Below, in pieces: positions 51,100 through 62,165 of a DNA stretch of 64,000 nt. How positions within the stretch are numbered: position 1 is the stretch's first letter; each line of letters begins with the position of its first letter. The stretch spans positions 50,512,302 to 50,576,301 of the forward strand of contig CATQJL010000223.1 in NCBI GenBank assembly GCA_958299035.1. The letters are read 5' to 3'. Source of the stretch: Cylicocyclus nassatus. Taxonomy: Eukaryota > Nematoda > Chromadorea > Rhabditida > Strongylidae. The notes below the pieces were generated by a model. It ran no database searches. It saw only the letters and a list, made by a program, of their open reading frames with translations, and was not told the origin of the DNA. The position numbers were made by a program, and so were the translations under genes.

Positions 51100-52975
51100 T
51101 ACGTGGCACGAATGTTCAGGCTTTCAGAATGTATTCTATATGTAGATCGGATTTCTAGCATTTCCTGGAGCTGGATAGACGTAAAGAACATCGTTCTATG
51201 CCATTATCCATCCGATTTAGGTCTAGACCACCGAAAATTCTTTGGACTTTTCAAAGAGCAAAGCAGGCATGGACGCACAACTACAACAGAAAGAGCGAGC
51301 AACAATGAGCTACTTCCCTCATTTCCGAGTAAACCATAAGCTTGAGGGTGGTTTGCTATGACCGTTAAAATTCAATTGTAGTGACTGAGCAAAAACCTAC
51401 ATGTCTCTCAAAAGACATTAAAAAAAGTGTGACTACTTAATTGGTGCTATGCTCAGCCTACATTTCTTAGGTAATCACATGCTTTGATTACATACGTGAG
51501 TGAAGCTGGAAGCGTTTTTTATGTTAAATTCGTACAACTTCCTGAAGAAGAAAACAGCAGTTTTTGCTCAATATAAGTCTTCTAATCATTCCTTCTCAAC
51601 TCAGGTTTTCATTTGAATCTATCACTTCATTCTCTAGCTTCTTGTAAGTCTCGGGATCCGTCTTTGCTTCTCTAATGTATAACTGGACTGATTTTTCTGC
51701 TAACGATGGCACTAAACATCATAAAAATTTGTATTTTCACTTTGTAGTAGTACAGTGGCTTCAAAAATTCTTGTCTTCCCCATCCGTTCCTTCACTAGCC
51801 TACATCTCCTTGCAAAATTGTTTATTAACATGCACACAAAAAAATTTGTGCAGATCCTACTATATCTCACCTAGAAGGATATGGCTTCAGCCTGCAGAGA
51901 AAACTGTTGAAAGAAAAGATTGATAGTGAGAGAGAAAGAAGAAAGAGAAAAACAATACCAAGAGCAGTAGTGATGATTACGATCACATAGAGCGAAATTC
52001 AGAGGTACCGGCTCAACCAAAAAGGGTTAAAAATGAAAAAAAAATGTGGGCGAAAAGATTTTGAGCTCTGTCAGTGTTATTGCTAATAGGCTCCAGAATA
52101 GGAGTACAATTTTCCCTAACGAGAAAATTTGGGTACGATTAACTAGTGCATAAATCATGATTAAATTTTGGTCATTTTTATACCAGATTTGTTTTCGTGA
52201 GGCCTTTTTTTTTCAGGAGAAGCTTTTTTGGAGCGTAACTCAACATAAACGTTTATGAAATTTCTGTAATGCTTTTTTTTTGAAAAGATTTTGTTCTTTA
52301 AATATATGATCATCGCTTTTGGGCATGCTGCGCATGGTGCAGAAACGCTAAAATCAATGGCGTTGGAAATGATCGTACTCTGAGGTTTCACGCTTCGCAG
52401 ATTTTCTTTGAGCTCCGCTTTTGAAAATCTATGCTTCCTTTCAAAGCTTTGACAAACTGGTTGAGTCACGAGAATGACGTGAATTCTGTCACTGGTTGAG
52501 TTACTAAGGCAGCATCGCGGTGGTTTTCATCACTGGAGTCAGCGACATCAATTTTGGACAGCAATAAAGCATCCAAGCTTTCTGTGTTCAATCGTTTCCA
52601 CTTTTCTAATGAGATTGTGCACTAAGTAAATTCTATCACGCAAGTCAAGTTTTCCAATGAGTCATATTGCGCTTCTCTTCACTTTTCTTTCCCTCGCTCT
52701 ATCATATTGCAAAGCTTTCAAATCTCAGCAAAATCACATGCTCTCCCTTTTTTCTCGTTTTTTTATGAAATAGCTTGCAAATTGCTTTTGGAATCAAGCA
52801 TTAGAGAGCGGAGAGAGCGAGCAAAGCGAAGTGCAGTCAGTAAAGAAATTGCTGTGACGAACAGCACATTCAGCTGGACAGAGAGCAATAATGGATGGCA
52901 CATTTTCTCTCAAAGCGAATGGCGGCATTTATCGTCGACTCGATAATGCTAATGCTTGCTGGCAGAGTTCCAATC

Positions 52976-53062
52976 GTTTGGTTCGGTCTTTGGCCGCGGA
53001 GCACCTTGAAAGTCGAGACAAGATCGGCGAGTCGCTTTAATGAGATCTCACAAGGAGTGGTC
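52976..53062. repeat. GC-rich core of array unit 4
   Basis: Same core as at 34311 (GGTTCGGTCTTTGGCCGCGG.. to CACAAGGAGTGGTCT). Both the plus frame (within 52895-53188) and the minus frame are open across it. Confidence 0.7.
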
Positions 53063-54760
53063 TCGAATGGCGTTGCACTCGCACTGAGAAAAAAGCCTTG
53101 TCAGAAATCTAGCACTTCAAGATTAGTGAGAATTTATCGTCATCTTTTATCGCGGATTTTCCCAGCTATAGTCGAATCATTTGTTTTATGATGTGTGTAC
53201 TGCACACCGCGCTCGTCAATCTACGTTTTGGTTTAGAATTGTTTATTTCTATTTATTTTTCGGAATTTCTGTTTCTCTTAATCACTATGAAATTGCGCAG
53301 ATTTCTGCTCGCACAAAGTGCAAGAAAGATTCGTCGAAAATCTTATTTTTCATTAATAACACAGAACCCCTACTGCATTCACTATTCTGCTCATTTCTGC
53401 CAGCCATAGTCGGGTATATTGTAGCTTATTATGTGTGCTGCACAAAAGGCTTGTAATTTAACGACTTGTGCGCTTACTAGTTGCTTCTAGAGATTTTGTT
53501 GATTTTTTTGCTTCTTTGACGTTATTGATCTCAACCAGATGCAAGCAGTTGAATTTTCAGAATTCTTTTGTGACTGTAAATAATTTCCTTTTTTCCCTCT
53601 CAAAGTTGTAATGCAAAATCTCTAGAGGTAAAAGTCTTTGATAATCCATTTATTGGTCTAAAAATAAATATCGCTTTGCTATTACCCCTCAGGACTCCAT
53701 CTATTTCTATTAACAATGCCCAGAATGTTCTCTTATCAAATACATTGCAGCCTTGTAGTTGAGTATGCTCGAGATTTGAAAAAGCAAACAATTTAGAATG
53801 TGAAATACTACAGTTCTCACAAAATCCACAATCTTAATGCTCAACCTATATACCTTTTTAATCGAGCTGAGTGGGTGATACTGCTCTCCGGAAAGTTTGC
53901 TGGTTCTGATTCAACTTACGGGGATAAGACTCAGACAAAATGTAAAATATTTTAGCTTCTAGAAGCTTCTTCAGATCCTCACTCAGCTTCCTGCTTCCTG
54001 GTAGCGCCGCCTCCTCATCATCAGCATAAGCCTAACTAGACAGTTGACATATGAATGAATTAATCGGCTGAAAAGCAAACTTTGTTTTGTTTTTGCAGTT
54101 GAAAGTCATAGTTTGCTTCATAAATGACATTTCGCTGAGTAAAGCAGGTGTAAGGGTGTTTTTTGTGCTTTGCGTAATTTATGTATCTAGAAGTTATGCT
54201 AGAAGGTATCGCTGCCACGAAATTTTTCGCTCATCTGGAGTGCATGAAAAAAATTTACATAGAATTATTCCTTTTATAAACACATTACTTTCATCCGCAT
54301 TTTTTTCATATCTTATTTTTGGTTCTTCGTACCTTTTCTTCCTATCATTTCTTCCATTCCATCCATCGTTATTTTTCTTTTCAGCTGAAATGCAATTTCT
54401 AATTAGCTGTCTTATCTATCCTCATGCTATTCATTTCCTCTTCTCCCATGTTCATTCATTCGTCTGCAAAAATGTTTCCTGTATGTTTCTTGGTATCTAT
54501 ACTAATGAGGTTCGTCATTGAGTAATTAGTAACGTCTCATAACAATCTCTTATTCATGAAAGTGTCGTCCTCCTGATTATTATGCGCCTCATTGGCAATC
54601 ATCAATGATCTAAGGAACTCTATAAATTCAAGCCCTTTTACACACTTGTTCAGTAATCTTTTTTAAATCTATTGTTTTCCTCTGTTTGGCTGAAATAATT
54701 TCACTCCTTTTGCTCAGCTGGCGATTTCCCCTTCAAGATTAACCGAGTACAGTGTGCATT

Positions 54761-57700
54761 TTTTTCCGAAAATCTCATTTGCCTAACGCAATCACCGATT
54801 GGGAGGAAGCAATAAACAAGTGCCTTACTTAACCCTTAGTCACTTGCTCCTGACTCATGGTGCAATTGCTATTTTCTTGCGAGTTGTATTACATTATTAT
54901 CGTAATTATGGCATGCTCAGCTAAGTTTCAAACATATACTTTGATGTTCTTTGGACGAACTGAATTGTGTCTCGTTGGTTCAAAAACGATTTTTTAAATG
55001 CCGTTCTGGACTGTGGAAGGTTGCATTTTATTGACAAGTAGAGCCATCTTGTATGAATAAACTTCCAAAAAATTGAAAAGTAATTTTTCTAAGGAGTAGG
55101 GCTTTTACACAGAATACGAGAGCCAGAATTACCAACCGAAACCGTAGCTTTACTGTGAAAATTCACGTTCTGACATTCTTCTTGTTGCAATTATTCTTAC
55201 AATTTTTGGATAGTATGGTTACGATACCCTTTATGTACAAGTGGCTCCTACCAGTATCTTCCGCAAAAATTGTAAACCTCAGATCTCAAATTGCCTCATT
55301 GAATTTTTGTTGCAATCACTGCAGTATATTCTCATAAATAAATTCTTATTGGCCGTTCATTTTTACATGATAAATTTTTGACTTTACTGTATTGTGTCAT
55401 ATGCCACAAAAATAAACCTCTCGATCGTATGAAAAAATCACGAAGTGGAGTATGAATGTCTTCCTTTTCATATGAGAATGCCAATGTTTTTTATTTGAAT
55501 ACTCTTGCTCTTACTTACATGTCATCTTGATCATTTCTTGTCTTTTGCCTTTTTGATGGATAGGAGACTACAACAAAGACAGGCGTGAGCGAATTAAATT
55601 TTCTGAGCCTCAAGGCTTCATTCAAGCTTAAGTCTGCTGTTAGAGCAAGCCTGCTGTCTCCATGATTTCGCTTTTGAATCGGATTTAATTTCAATTAACA
55701 TCATCTAGACTTTTCCACGTCGTGTTGATTCTTTGCCTTCCCTCAAAGATCCATTTCACCTCTTTCCTGCGAAGAATCTTAGTGAGTACTGCAATGGCAA
55801 AATTTTCAAATGCCACCAGCATGACTTTCTTTGAGAGACGCATAATGAAAAGGTTTAGATGAGTGATAACCTCCATATAATGATAATTACGATTCTAAAT
55901 AATCCATGCAAGACCAACCTCCTCCGTTCACAGTCTCTTTTCTTTCTTTGCCTTTTTAGCATGAGGATTGAAAAGAACTGGAAGGCGGAATAATGTACTA
56001 CGTTGAATGCTATTATTTTCTTTTGCACATGCAGAGAAGATAGGCCAATCTCAACAAAAGCAGGATATTTCTGAGCAATAAAGAATATTGTATAGCGGTT
56101 TATTGGCCCTATGCAAGGCGAAGTCATGTGATCCGCATACTTTTTGACTTGGCACTAGGCAAAGCTACCCATCCATTAGGAAAGCTTCGTTTCTCCATGG
56201 CCTAAAGCAACTTACGTCAACTCTATTTTTCAAAGTGTGTGAAGAACTTTCTGCAGTTTAAGATTACTAATAACTTCATTTTTCTGCATAAGTGGAGCAA
56301 AATGATATTTCAAATTAACTCAAGAATTTTGCGACTCTCACATAGTTTGCAAAAACTGCCAACTCCATTAATTTTGGTTCTAGAATATCATAGTACACTG
56401 TGATAATGTAATTAATTCTAATTCGTCAACATTGCTAATATCAAGCTAGTCAAAAGTGGCTATCATACAGGTTGGATAAAAATACTTCGACCTTTACTTT
56501 TCATATTGGAAATTTACTAATATAAATTCCTAATAAACTCATTTATCATTAATTATCTTAAATGTCAAATGATTAAGAGTCACAAAGCTATTATCAGGTC
56601 CAGTTTATGAACTTCATATACAAAAACAAAATGACTTGCTATTCACTTTATTTTTTCGAATATTTATTCGAGAAAGGCAGATTTATGTATACATGAAGAA
56701 AATATTCAAATTGCATTTTCCACTTTATCAGTGAGTTAATCGCATGGGATTTGTAAATTTCATGTTTTTTGTTTTGACACATAATGGCGCAAATCTAGGT
56801 TACGATAAGAAAAACTCTTAAATTCTCATTTGTAAGGCAACCTCATATCAGTAAGCTATTGGTTTATTTGTTTTTATTTTAATTTTTGCACTCGAGAGAA
56901 AAAAAGGCATCAAAAAGAAAAGAAGATCAAAAAGTACAAACAACGCATAAGATCAGCAATCCTTGGCCTCAGACTGAAAAATAAAATTAAAGATGGATCA
57001 AGACATGAAGCCTTAGAGTCATCTAGCAAAGTAAAAAAATAGTGCACTTGTCAAAAATTTCATCTCAAGAATCCGCTTGGTCTAGAATTTTTTAAATAGA
57101 AGTCTGTACAACTTTGCGCCTTTCGAATGGTTAGTAGGTTTTGCTAGTATTTTTTGTAAATTTCCTGAGGTTTCTAACTCTTTCGTGGTCTGCAAAAAAC
57201 TGTGCAGCTTCTGTTTTTCCGAACCTGTCGCAAATGTCAGAGCTCACAAAAACCGTCTTCTGCTCGTCATCAGTTCATCAACTTTGCTAGCATAAATTTC
57301 ATTGAATTTGGTTACTCTATATTTTGTTGCAAAATGGATAAAACTCGATATTACAAAAACATAGCCTCGACAAGTCAGAAGCTACTTTCAAATGCAGAAG
57401 GGTATGACTTCATCAGTGCTAAAAACCCCGAGGAGCTTAGGAATCACTAAAAATTGTCCGTTGGGGCTTTGTGGGATGTAAAAAGCAGAAAAATCTTCGG
57501 CTAAGGGAGGGCTTACGCAGGTGGGGAGGTTTTAGCCAGGATTTGGCTTCTTCAGCACTTCTAAATGTTCGAAAAAACACTTTTTTCAGACACTGTGATG
57601 TCAGATGTCATTTATTAGTCTTCTGCATCGATATCATACGCTGAATAGTTAATTGCACCAAATAGCTTTCCGAATAGCTATTTCATTAATTCTCAGCTGA
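54761..57700. other. Gene-free AT-rich stretch
   Basis: I see no supported exon, RNA gene or clear inverted-repeat element here. Scattered frames of 60-90 codons lack motifs. Confidence 0.4.
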
Positions 57701-57876
57701 AAAACTTGTGCCCATGTTCTCTTGACAATTGCCTTGCAAGCTCTCGAGAGCAAGAAAGCGGAAAACGCAAGCGACACGCTTTCTCTCCAGCTTTTCTTTT
57801 TTTTTCTTTTTGTTCTTTGCTGTCCCCGAGCAATCTCTCAGTGCTTTTGCAGCGGGTTCTAGTGGACATAATCGTG

Positions 57877-58428
57877 CTAAATGTATGCCGTAAGTGATCC
57901 TATTAGGCCCGACAAGAGCGAGGCGGAAGGGGGCATCGAATATGGACAGCCAGAGCCCTCGGGGCGCGGTGTTCGTTCGTCATTCCATTCATGTCTCATC
58001 AATGACATCACAATGTTTTCAAGGGCCCTCTGACAGGAGGGGGGATAGGGAGATGTCAGGGGGTTGTTGGATTCCGCGAATGCCTTGTCAGAATCTCTTT
58101 GAAGCTGCTGGGGCTCAGTCAGGGGCGTAACCAACAACTCTCGCGCCTTGCTCTTGTTATTTTGCTTTCGCCTCACAATTCTATTGTCACCTCCTCCTCC
58201 GTGTCCGAATTTCGCATAAGGAAGCTCGTCCTTTGCTCCTCTAATAATAAGTAACTTATAACCTTTATATTTAGGGTTTTCCAAGCCGGAATGCTCAGCA
58301 GTGCGAAAAGCGTCGAGCAGTGCAGGAGCAGACCGAGCCGACATTCGAAACCGAGACGAGGATCTGTCGTCGATTGGCTTAATGGCCTCTCCGATAACAA
58401 CACCAGGGATAACGAATGGGAAAGGCAA
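57877..58428 (-). CDS. Unrecognised 183-codon GC-rich open frame
   Basis: I do not recognise this product. The frame is the longest on the minus strand outside known genes. It is clearly GC-richer than its flanks and has a coding-like composition (SARSAPALLDAFRTAEHSG near residue 32, then basic and Pro/Ser-rich parts). The plus strand also has open frames over the same bases, with a donor-like GTAAGTGATCC at 57890, so this could be a plus-strand exon region instead, perhaps a 5' part of the gene at 60705. No signal peptide or membrane segment was seen. Confidence 0.25.
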   Translation of the reverse strand: MPFPFVIPGVVIGEAIKPIDDRSSSRFRMSARSAPALLDAFRTAEHSGLENPKYKGYKLLIIRGAKDELPYAKFGHGGGGDNRIVRRKQNNKSKARELLVTPLTEPQQLQRDSDKAFAESNNPLTSPYPPSCQRALENIVMSLMRHEWNDERTPRPEGSGCPYSMPPSASLLSGLIGSLTAYI

Positions 58429-58554
58429 GCCACTTTTTCCATTTCTTCGATTTTTTTCGCGTCAAAATTTCCATACTTCAAAGAGAGAAAAAGTACAGAC
58501 AATAGAAGCTTTTTCTGATGTTCAGTTCACCAGCAAAGTCCTAAAGTTATGGCA

Positions 58555-58965
58555 ACAAAGTACAGTTTTTCTCGCGGAATTTGCGTGATTTGCGTGATTC
58601 GCGAAATTTGCAGAGTTCTTTTCCCAGAAAGCAGGATTCTGACTTTTTATTTGGGGAGGGGAACTTTACGAACCAGTTCTATACAAGCTTATCATCTAAA
58701 TTTGTTCTTAGCACACAATTGCGAACATAGCAGAAATCAGCCACGGCCCACCATATGCCTACCGTAACCCCCCCCCCCCCCAAAGGATTACGGTTTCACT
58801 GAGACGAGACTACTTCCTCCTGCAGCTGCGAATACATCAGTTTCACGAAAAGTTAAGACCAAAGTTTGTAAATCTTGCAAATCTCGCCACTTCTTTAAAC
58901 TCTGCAAAGCTCGCGAATCCAGCAAATACTGCAAATCCTGCAAATCACACAAAAATGGTCGTCTT
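58555..58965. repeat. Inverted arms of short TTTGCGTGAT / GCAAATCCT motifs
   Basis: The segment 58570-58617 (GGAATTTGCGTGATTTGCGT.. CGCGAAATTTGCAGAG) is mirrored at about 58900-58955 (CTCTGCAAAGCTCGCGAATC..GCAAATCCTGCAAATCAC). A C-run lies at 58769-58781. It is probably a degenerate fold-back element. Confidence 0.5.
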
Positions 58966-60704
58966 CCACTATCATATGTGAATACAGCTACCTAACTTGG
59001 TATACTCTTTCTAGAGTTTGAAAATCGTAAAGTTACGGAACTACGATTTGAATTTGTAGGTTTGTATTTTACAGACACAAAATATTGTAGCCAGTTTTTT
59101 GTTGTTGAGATCTCTGTGCAGCTGCAGAACAATCAAAACAACGAGCAATTCAGACTTCGAATTTATGCGACGAGTACCTGATGCAGGTGTTAAATAATTA
59201 TTAGTTCCGAAAGAAATCAAAGAATGATGCCTAACAGGTGTCGATCCTTAGCTTTGAGACCATTTCTGAACAAGCACTAGATCAACATTTTTCACGAATT
59301 TTAAGCAAAAAAAGTCACTCAACAGAACAGAGCATACGGTAGCAGACAATTTCCGCAAAGGAAATCATCTATCGAATTCGGTGAGCCATAGCGGAAGTTT
59401 GCACTAGTTGAAGGAAATTGTTTTGAAGGAGATTTTATTTCCCGCGAGAGATCGGGCAAATTGTGTTTTGTCAAATTATACGCTACTCTTTGTGTGTACT
59501 TTTGTTGCTTGGTAATCTACAAACTTTCTAGATTACGTTGGAAGTTTACAGCAGATAAAACCACACTTCATTTTTTTATGGCGCTTGGGAAAACAATTTT
59601 TTGCAGCCACCCAACAATCTCTCGTCTATAAATTGTAATTACTACAAATTTTCTGGAAGTGTTATGCGGGTGATTGAATGACTGTACATCGGGTCTCAAG
59701 CGAGTTACAGGAAATAGCAATTAAATTTCGTCTCCTATGTGATTAGTCTACTACAAAAAACAGAGCAATCACGCAAAACAAGCTATGATATTTTGTAGTT
59801 ATTTAGAATTATAAAACACTTTCCAAAGAACAGCCAAGATGATGAGAGCAGGTTCTGGTTTCGCGCAATGCCTCATACAGAAGACCATTTGACAGGATAT
59901 GAACAACTAACAAATTTGCGTGCTGCTGAAAAATACATAGGCTGGAAGAAAAAGAGTTTAAATGGTGGCAGATTGCCAGCTTGGATGAAGAATGAACAAT
60001 GTCCATTTTTGTCTTTCAACTCTTGTGAACATAATGAGCAGTGAAGCTCAGGTACTACCTTTCCTCTTAAACGTTCTGTCTTTCCCTAATTTGCCTTCAT
60101 TATTCGTGAAATGTATGAAAAAAAGTTGGTCCAAATTTTTGCAAACTAAATGACACAAAATAATAGAGATAGCGAAAAGCTTGGCAGTGGACAGCTACAT
60201 ATGTGGAATTTTTCTGGACTTGTTTCCTAAAATTTTTTTGCAGTTGGAGGTGGGGAGGGGAGGTGAAAGAATTTTCTCAGATCAGTTGATTACCAACGAC
60301 TTCCGAAAAAAATTCACGGAATGCTTTCTGAGTATCTCGTAACCCTGATATTTTCCATTATGTTTCTGTATATGATTGATTATCAAATTTCATATGTAAA
60401 TGGCCCAGTTTGGTATTTATACGTGAAAATAAATTACATGCTCTATTCAAGCTTTTGTGGACCATTCCAAAACTAGCAAATTAAATACGGCACAGAGCTA
60501 ATCGAAATCTGATATTCAGTACATGAAGAGATTCTCAAATTCCTGCAGTCCTCATGTTTTATGTTTTGGAAGAAAGTCAGAGGGGTATTTACTTTTCTAG
60601 CAGTTACTTTTGATTTTTTTTCAGGAATTAGTGAGATCATACAGGATTTGTATCTGTTTTTACAGGTTCTGATAATAAATACTTCTGAGAAAAATCACTT
60701 TCAG
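58966..60704. other. Gene-free stretch upstream of the RUN-domain exons
   Basis: I see no supported exon. A 5' exon of the following gene must exist upstream, because the first exon seen begins in phase 2, but I cannot place it. Confidence 0.4.
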
Positions 60705-62165
60705 TGCGTGCTCGTCACCCCGTCTAACTCGACATGGAAGTGTCGTTTCCATTGGCGAAACTCAGCCGGATGAAGCGACTTTACACCGTCTCAAGCTGCT
60801 CACAGCTCTCAAAAAAGAGGTATGTACGTCTGTGCAACAGCGGAGGAGGCAACAAGCTCTAATGTCAATGCTTTAGGTCAAAGTGATTATGGAAGAGGCT
60901 GTGACGAAGCGGCAAATCGACATCAATTCACCCTATGTCACTTCCTTATGTGGTATGTGTGTGCTTTGCGGGACTGCATGCGTTCGTGTTTTGGTCTTTC
61001 GTCGCATTAGAGCGCCGTTTCGAGAACAGGGCACTCATGGGTGTGGGCAATGTTATTTGCTTGAGTTAGCCAAAAGGGAGCCAAGTAGAAAACATCGCAA
61101 AGTGATGTGACGTGCGTCAAAGTGAGGGTCCGAAGCTGGCGAAGCTGTGAAAAACAGCACAAACACACTCGAAAATTGCTTCCGAAACAAACAATTTGGT
61201 TATACACTCAATATCGAGAACCTCACACGTCTCCTTGGGAGCAATGAAGGGATAGAAATGGCTTTTTTAAACTTGAAAGCGGAAGAACCATGTTCAACAT
61301 TCGAAAACTGCTTCCGAAAAACAAACAATTTGGATACTCATTTGATGTCAAAAAGCTCACACGAAGGAAGTGGCTATTTTACATTGTTTGAATTTTAAAA
61401 AAATGCTTGTTGAAAATCATTCTAAATCCCTTCTCCTCACTGAGAAATCCCAGAAACGGCCTGAAAATGAAGAAGTGGAGTTAGATTTTGCAACCCTACA
61501 TTATTTAGAAACAACGGCTCCCGACGCAAAAAAAAAGAAAAACTCATTTTCCATAACTTTGAGGAGATACAAAAGAAGAACCGTTTCCAAATTGTGTATT
61601 TTGTTGACTCCATAATTCGTTTGTTTTCACTTCTCCCCCTCCCCCCTCTCCCCTCTTTCATTCGGATCTCTTCTCGACAAGAAAAAGAATGGAGACCGTT
61701 TCTCGTGCGAAGTCAGAAGCAAAAGTTCAGCGAAGTAATTTAATGGCTTTTTATTCCTACCCATCCACAGAAAATAAATAAAAGCTGGTAATTAAAAAAG
61801 TCAATGAAAGACGGATTTCAAGATTGAAACCGGATTGGAAATTGCATTTTTCATAGCAATCGTTATATTCCTTTCTTTTTCTCTTTTCGTCGCGGCCCTC
61901 ATTTGTCACAAGATCAAGTTCTTTCTGGCAAATTCCAGTGAAATCACAGAGAAAAATCAACAAAAATTGTTAATGTATGCTCGGTGTGTTTGAAATTGAT
62001 ATTTTTTGTTACAGTAGCCGTCGAAAATTGTCTTATGGATGGACTTCGACGTCGACTTCTTGGCCTATTTGGCAACCGTACATCTCTCGCCTTACTACAT
62101 ACCATTGCCAAGACAAACCCAGTGGCTGAGCAAGTCTTGGTGAAAACTTTGGAAAGGAACTCAGA
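60705..62165 (+). CDS. tbc-8: RUN-domain protein of the SGSM/RUTBC (TBC-8) family, N-terminal exons (both ends incomplete)
   Basis: SGSM/RUTBC proteins carry an N-terminal RUN domain, bind Rab/Rap GTPases and end in a TBC Rab-GAP domain; C. elegans TBC-8 acts in dense-core vesicle maturation. Three exons join in frame: 60705-60819, 60877-60952 and 62015-62165, with clean GT..AG borders and TTTCAG/TTTAG acceptors. They read RHGSVVSIGETQPDEATLHR, LKLLTALKKE, VKVIMEEAVTKRQIDINSPY, VTSLC, AVENCLMDGLRRRLLGLFG, then SLALLHTIAKTNPVAEQVL. These match the SGSM RUN start ([53 protein letters not shown]). The remaining RUN half and the TBC domain lie beyond 64000. Other RUN families (RUNDC, RUFY) are possible, but EEAVT and the spacing favour SGSM. 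Confidence 0.8.
61166..61440. repeat. Diverged tandem duplication of about 133 bp inside the RUN-gene intron
   Basis: CGAAAATTGCTTCCGAAACA..CTCACACG near 61169 recurs as CGAAAACTGCTTCCGAAAAA..CTCACACG near 61302. GAAATGGCTTTTTTAAACTT and GAAGTGGCTATTTTACATTG follow each copy. It lies in the 60953-62014 intron. Confidence 0.7.

Larger units (their letters stand above)
29870..54760. repeat. Large degenerate tandem array, about four units of roughly 7 kb
   Basis: Landmark segments recur in one order and one orientation. Segment U is near 30.06, 41.27 and 48.01 kb. W (CTGGCTrTAAy..CAATCTCTGTTTAA) is at 31.48, 41.96 and 48.68. Y (GAGCrAACAATGAGCTG then AAATCACATGCTTGAGGGTG) is at 32.65, 36.86, 42.86, 49.87 and 51.22. 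The X core is at 34.31, 38.11, 45.19 and 52.98. Z (TTCCTGCTTCCTG..CTAGACAGTTG) is at 35.35, 39.76, 45.97 and 53.99. V (CCTCAAGGTAAAGrC..) is at 36.46, 40.83 and 47.29. Approximate units are 29.87-36.7, 36.77-41.07 (lacking U and W), 41.08-47.83 and 47.84-54.76 kb (Y duplicated). Divergence looks like tens of percent outside the cores. No host gene was recognised inside. Confidence 0.85.
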
